Shown: positions 59,868 to 64,000 of the stretch, one piece after another
Layout of the letters: each line of letters opens with the position of its first letter
Numbering within the stretch: position 1 is the first letter of the stretch
Assembly (NCBI GenBank): GCA_963556255.1
Contig: OY744611.1
Location: forward strand, 7,887,474-7,951,473
Direction: 5' to 3'
DNA: 64,000 nt
Source: Allolobophora icterica
Taxonomy: Eukaryota; Annelida; Clitellata; Crassiclitellata; Lumbricidae
The notes under the pieces: model-generated
Told to the model about the DNA's origin: nothing
Databases searched by the model: none
What the model saw: the letters and a program-made list of their open reading frames with translations, nothing else
Translations under genes and position numbers: made by a program

Positions 59868-60317
59868 TGGGCGTCCGGAGGAGGGGCAAGGGGAATTTGC
59901 CCCCCTAGATTTGTGAATAGATTTTCCCTGCCAAAAACGTCATTTTGCCCCCCTGAAAATTTTTTACCCCCTTAGAAAAATTTTGCCCCCCGGGAAAAAT
60001 TCCTGCGGATGCCCATGGTAACCTATGTTTCTGACTAGGGCACGCCGCGCCGACGCCGACATTTTGTGGGCGCCGCCGCCGCCGATTTTTGTTCGTCGGC
60101 GCGCTGCCGCCGCCGACCAAAAATGACCGGCGCGCCGCCGCTGACACTATGACGTCGGCGCAGGGCTCTAGGCCTAAATAATGGTTTTTGTCGCATTGAA
60201 AATTGTGTTGGGACTGTTGTAGTAATACCTATAATAATCATAGCATTTTATTTTTTTAAATTATGTGCAAAATCCTGGAGGGCAAAGGATCCCTTGCCCC
60301 TCTTCCGGACGCCCATA
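59868..60317. mobile_element. Non-autonomous element with GGGCGTCCGGA ends
   Basis: The left end ATGGGCGTCCGGAGGAGGGG and CAAGGGG are mirrored at the right (CCCCTTGCCC... as CCCTTGCCCCTCTTCCGGAC and GCCCAT). Its interior repeats TTGCCCCCCTG/TTTGCCCCCC words. The GC-rich foldback copy 2 lies inside it. No certain target duplication was found. Confidence 0.55.
60040..60176. repeat. GC-rich GCCGCC foldback repeat, copy 2
   Basis: It runs from CTAGGGCACGCCGCGCCGAC to GGCGCAGGGCTCTAGG. The right end is the inverse of the left end of copy 1 (CTAGAGCCCTGCGCC), so the complete element is bounded by inverted CTAGAGCCCTGCGCC ends. Inner phrases ACATTTTGTGGGCGCCGCCG and TTTTTGTTCGTCGGCGCG match copy 1. 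Confidence 0.75.
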
Positions 60318-60828
60318 GTAGTGAGTTAGTGAAGGGAATAACAAATTTTGGTTATTGATGTTGATTTATCTGTAGGCCTATCATAAGCGAAATATTGTAA
60401 ACACAATTTTATGACTGTGACCTAATACCTTACTTAATTTAGGCATTAGGCCTAGGTTGCGGATGACATACGCATGAGTCCACAACAATATTGTTAAGGA
60501 CGCAAGGCTACTGAGCTAATAGGGCCAAACAGGGCCCATACGGGACCCATGCAACCGGGCCCATGAAAAGCTAGCTACGCCCCTGTGCTTATCTCTCTAG
60601 CCGCTTTGATTCTAATCATCATTCATGATTCACCGTAGACCAATATGAGAATTGTAGAAAAAAGACTGGGGGGTTAGACTTTGATCCATGTGTAGTTGGG
60701 GTGTGCAATAAAGATTTAACTATGGGGTCCTAAGAAATACTTGAAATAGCTTGAAAAATGATCACAGACACGAATCCTAGAATAATAATTTACATAATTT
60801 ACTCCAATGAGATTCAGAAACAAACATA
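60318..60828. other. No gene seen
   Basis: Two TAGGCCTA octamers (60371, 60447) occur. Bases 60500-60590 hold a GGGCCCAT-type repeat (GGGCCAAACAGGGCCCATAC, GGGACCCATGC) that may be an eroded MITE end. Confidence 0.35.
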
Positions 60829-60830
60829 TA

Positions 60831-61426
60831 CAGGGTGGTGCAGAAAAAGTGGGACCGCCTCATGAAATCTTGTGCAATATTATATCAAATTATGTTTTGG
60901 ACGGTTTTTTAACTGAAAAGATATCATTACTCACTAACTCAACGTGTGACGTCACTGTTTCGTGAACGTCCGGTCGCCATCTTTATAGATTATGCCATGC
61001 AACAGGACGGAGCTCCTTCGCACACGGCAAGAAACACGATCAACTTCCTTCTTCAGGAGAATGTCACCTTCATCGAACCAGACATGTGGCCCCCAAATAG
61101 CCCGGACCTAAACCCTGGAGATTATGGTATTTGGGGTGCTCTTCAACAAAAAGTCTACCTTCGTCGTAAATTTGAAGCAATAGATCAATTGAAACTGGCC
61201 ATTGTTCAAGAGTGGCACAAACTCTCTCAGCTGTTTATAAACAGAAGCATTGACCAGTGGCGCAGACGCTTAGAAAAAAACTGTTGAGAACAGAGGACAC
61301 ATTGAATTTGATTTCTGATTTGTATAAATTATCATTTGGCAACAATTTACTTGTTTTTCTTAGAAGAAAAACTTACACAGAAATTTATTACTTGATATTA
61401 CACCAGACTTTCTTTGCGCCACTCTG
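60831..61426 (+). mobile_element. Mariner-like element, 596 bp deletion derivative
   Basis: The left end CAGGGTGGTGCAGAAAAAGT and the complement of the right end (CAGAGTGGCGCAAAGAAAGT) are inverted. TA flanks both (60829-60830, 61427-61428). The interior is only the last third of a transposase. It belongs to a different family from the element at 6922-8047. Confidence 0.85.
60946..61287 (+). pseudogene. Mariner/IS630-type transposase, C-terminal fragment
   Basis: It reads AMQQDGAPSHTARNTINFLL and MWPPNSPDLNPGDYGIWGAL, then RSIDQWRRRLEKNC. The first carries the second catalytic Asp, the second the final acidic site, here an Asp preceded by Gly (PGDY). The N-terminal half was lost by deletion directly after the terminal repeat. 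Confidence 0.85.
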
Positions 61427-61531
61427 TATGTACAACATCTGTAGCCTAATCAAGGCGCTACCGCACTATCAATAAGCTTATAGCCTATAAGAGCCGCCAC
61501 TGCCCAGTGAGTTCAGCGAATCGCTCCAGAG

Positions 61532-61880
61532 CAGTGTTTAATCTAGTCCCCTCTTCTGGGAGGAGAAACAAGGTTTCTGGGGGACCACAAGATTTTACAC
61601 AAGATTTTTCATCTTCAAAAAAAGTTGATGACCTTTTTTAGTCCTTCGTCCGATTTTCGATTTTTTTACTTTTTTCTACAGAAATTACTCTCTCAAAAAA
61701 GGTTGATGACCTTTCTTTTAGGAAATCATCTCTCTGGGGGGACATGTATCCACATGTATCCTGGGGGGGGGTGGGATTTGCCTCCCCTAGAGGTCTGTAC
61801 ATTGTAATATTGCTGGCCTCTGGGGGGAAACATAAAGCCTGGGGGGACATTTCCCCCAAAAGCGTCTAGATTAAACACTG
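61532..61880. mobile_element. Palindromic-ended MITE in a duplicated host segment
   Basis: The ends CAGTGTTTAATCTAG and CTAGATTAAACACTG are perfect inverses. CTCCAGAG precedes the left end (61524-61531) and recurs at 61886-61893, five bases beyond the right end, so the duplication is imperfectly placed. Inside, AAAAAAAGTTGATGACCTTT and AAAAAAGGTTGATGACCTTT are direct repeats. The host phrase GAGTTCAGCGAATCGCTCCA recurs uninterrupted at about 61992. Confidence 0.7.
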
Positions 61881-62352
61881 CATGGCTCCAGAGCCATGGC
61901 GATATCAAGTTTTAAAAACTAATCAATAATTTAAGTTCAATAGGCCTATACTGCGGACCTTGAATCATCGATAAGAGCCGCCATTGCCCAGTGAGTTCAG
62001 CGAATCGCTCCAGAGCCAGGGCGATATCATGTTTTTAAAACTAATCAATAACAGTACTTAAGTTCAAAGGCTCACGACTGACGCCTTCGATTTCAGGCCA
62101 AGTTTATTTTACTGTATGTTTCTAGCAGAAAAGAAAGCCATGACGTCGCAAAGAAACCTCAAAAGCTGAAGGTAATTCGAATGAAATCATTATGTTTTCG
62201 TTTGCATGGAATCACTCTTCGGGAACTATTTTCTACAAAAATATATAGGCTATAGTTCCATCAAAAAGAGCTTTTAATACATTTTAATTCTACCTTAATA
62301 TGGTCGCACCTTTCGGTCTATCGAAATAGTCGTGCTTCACCACTATTGCATG
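61881..62352. other. Diverged local duplication, no gene
   Basis: GCCGCCATTGCCCAGTGAGT and the following 60 bases at 61978-62050 repeat the segment at 61493-61531 plus 61885-61930. This is a local duplication of about 490 bp, one copy of which has since received the MITE. Confidence 0.6.
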
Positions 62353-62799
62353 CATGGGCGGCGATCTAGGGGGGTCGAGGGGGACATATCCCCCAACGTT
62401 AAGAATGGGGGACAGGACACGCCATACATTTGTCCCCCCCCCAAATTTTGAAGAAAGACTGAAAAAGGCCAGCAAATGCAACTGCGTGTGAGGGTTTTCG
62501 CAGCCTTTTTTGACCAGACGAGGTAAAAATAAAATTTATCAGGAGAAGTGTGACCCCGAAAATTCTCAGAAAAAAGTTGAATAATTTCTAAAAACAGCCT
62601 GAACATTGGGGGGGGGGGCGATGACGTTCTAACAGAAAGATAATCAGAATGTTGCGAGACCCTGAAAAAGTGAAGAACTTTTCGTGGAATGTCTGGTAAA
62701 AAAATTTGTTTCGCGATAAATTCCTGAAACAAGGTCATGAACCAGACCAAGGCCGACTTTGTCCCCCCCCCCACCTCTCAGACAAGATCGCCGCCACTG
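62353..62799. mobile_element. Non-autonomous hAT element (CAGTGGCGGCGATC family)
   Basis: Left end CATGGGCGGCGATCTAGG, right end (complement) CAGTGGCGGCGATCTTGTCT. A perfect 8-bp duplication ATTGCATG flanks it (62345-62352 and 62800-62807). The 447-bp interior has poly-G/poly-C runs and no coding. Relatives start at 49798 and 63643. Confidence 0.9.
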
Positions 62800-62807
62800 A
62801 TTGCATG

Positions 62808-63224
62808 ATTTGTAAAAGGTGTTGGCTCTATGTTGGGGCTGTGATGAACTTGAATTAGGCCTAATAGTCCTACATCCATTCACATGCTGAAAGGATTTTG
62901 CAATTTCTAGATCACATATGATTATTGATCTAAATCTTGTTCGGCTTTGTTACAGTAGGCCCTACATGTTTCGTTCTGTGTCCACTTTGGGTCAATTCCG
63001 AGCAAGTGATTCAATTCGATCCGACCTTGATAAGCATTAGTTGTTCCTGAAGTTCGAGTTCCTGTAAAATATGCACTTGATATAACATTTGCATGAGCTA
63101 CTGTTCGCTCGTAATCGTAATCTAAAGATTTTTTATAGCGCCAAAAAAGGCCAAGTCGCGAACCAGCTTATTTTAAGGCGCTCAGCAGGGTCCGATTTGT
63201 AAAAAAGAAGCAGAGGGTCGGAAA
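62808..63224. other. No gene seen
   Basis: AT-rich sequence with one TAGGCCTA octamer (62855). Nothing else was recognised. Confidence 0.4.
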
Positions 63225-63225
63225 C

Positions 63226-63425
63226 ATAGGCGTAATTTATGGGGAGCACTAGGGGTACCCGTACCCCCACTTTTTTGACTGCAGGGTACCGTATCCCCCA
63301 CTTTTTGAACAATGCCAATCAATATTTTATTATTTTTCCTTCTCAGAGATCGCAGTCACCGCCTTGCTTCGTGTATGTAAGAAATTGGTATCCCCCACTT
63401 TTAAGACCAAAGTTACGCCCCTGGT
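63226..63425. mobile_element. Small MITE with GGCGTAA ends
   Basis: ATAGGCGTAATTTATGGGGA at the left and the inverse of CAGGGGCGTAACTTT at the right frame about 200 bases. The phrase TATCCCCCACTTTT occurs twice inside, with variants. The target duplication is unclear. Confidence 0.5.
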
Positions 63426-63904
63426 ACTCGAAAATCTCTAAAAAGAAATTAAAAATTTATTAAGCCATAATTAATTATTTACCCATAATTTTTTAAATTA
63501 AGTTAATGAACTTTCCTAATATGTCCAGATTCTGCAATTACCAACAGTCGACTTGATACAAACGTGACATGAAAAACAACTTAAAAATTAAAATGAGTTT
63601 TCAGTTGCAGTTTTAGCTGAAGTAGGCCTAGTATAGTAGTCACTGGCGGCGATCTTGTTTGAACTGATCTGGTCAAAAGAGAAGTTAACAAATGTTTTCG
63701 CGCTCCCGCACGAAAATTTTTTTGACCTATTTTGGTGTTTCTTCAAAATTTGGGAGAGGGGTATGTAATTATGTTTGCTGCAGTTTTTTATGCTAATTCC
63801 AAATTAACATCGGATAAGTGCAGGAGAGATTTGGGAAGTAGATATAATTGTAGCATTCTGGCACATTTTCAATTAACAGTGCAAATGCGCATCACATGCT
63901 TCGT
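63426..63904. other. Partial MITE copy and unannotated sequence
   Basis: CACTGGCGGCGATCTTGTTT at 63643 is a third copy of the left terminus of the CAGTGGCGGCGATC family, followed by about 120 bases of related but diverged sequence. No right end is seen in the window. Confidence 0.45.
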
Positions 63905-63907
63905 TCA

Positions 63908-64000
63908 GGAGCATCATCAGCATCAGGAGCAGCTGCATTAGCAGCTGCATTAGCTGCATCAGGAGCAGCAATCAGCAATCAGCAGCAGCAGCTGCATTAG
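63908..64000. repeat. CAGCTGCATTAG-type minisatellite at window edge
   Basis: Mixed units AGCAGCTGCATTAG, CATCAGGAGCAG and AATCAGC repeat up to the last base. The array continues beyond the window. It opens reading frames but shows no other coding sign. Confidence 0.8.

Overview
The window is eukaryotic and looks like an intron-rich, transposon-laden marine invertebrate genome. I think an echinoderm or related deuterostome is most likely. The reasons are the AT-rich background, the Gmr1-type LTR element, animal-type Polinton genes, tRNA-derived SINEs, and at least 17 copies of the octamer TAGGCCTA. The species cannot be fixed from the sequence.

Host layer. Seven plus-strand exons (1639-1967, 3939-4018, 4334-4362, 13296-13482, 40965-41294, 50312-50668, 51587-52482) have splice signals and reading phases that fit one another. 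They suggest one roughly 51 kb gene. It would encode an SH3 domain (split over two exons), a 29-nt microexon, a helical exon, a CARD-like domain, a TRADD-N-like segment and a C-terminal beta-propeller-like region. That is the layout of an innate-immune or cell-death adaptor. One junction uses a GC-AG intron. An A12 run in the first exon sits where two frames would have to be joined.

Mobile layer. Almost everything else is transposon. The centrepiece is a nearly 18 kb Polinton/Maverick (14877-32851) with about 1.56 kb inverted repeats and a perfect 6-bp target duplication (GTCAGT). It lies inside an older, deleted piggyBac (13815-33202), which lies in the 27 kb intron of the host gene. It carries protein-primed DNA polymerase B, adenain-like protease, packaging ATPase, major and minor capsid proteins, a PLA2-integrase-chromodomain fusion, several conserved small Polinton proteins, and two tandem phage-tail-fibre-like/discoidin-like adhesin genes. 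The polymerase is broken by a frameshift and an in-frame stop and has a 186-bp internal duplication. The ATPase has no in-frame ATG. This copy is therefore young by its repeats but probably not autonomous. Several of its genes share a TATATATA tract immediately before the ATG.

A second nest lies at 41636-49626: a deleted hAT (8-bp TSD GTTTAGGT) holding a full-length Gmr1-like Ty3/gypsy element (42173-49145, TSD TCTGG). Its LTRs are almost identical, and an intact 1852-residue polyprotein has integrase before reverse transcriptase.

Elsewhere there are one Tc1-like and two mariner-like elements, at least six LINE fragments, a solo LTR, two tRNA-derived SINEs, several hAT-type non-autonomous elements with readable 8-bp target duplications, GC-rich foldback repeats and microsatellites. 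The right end (about 56-64 kb) is a patchwork of short repeats with no gene I can support.
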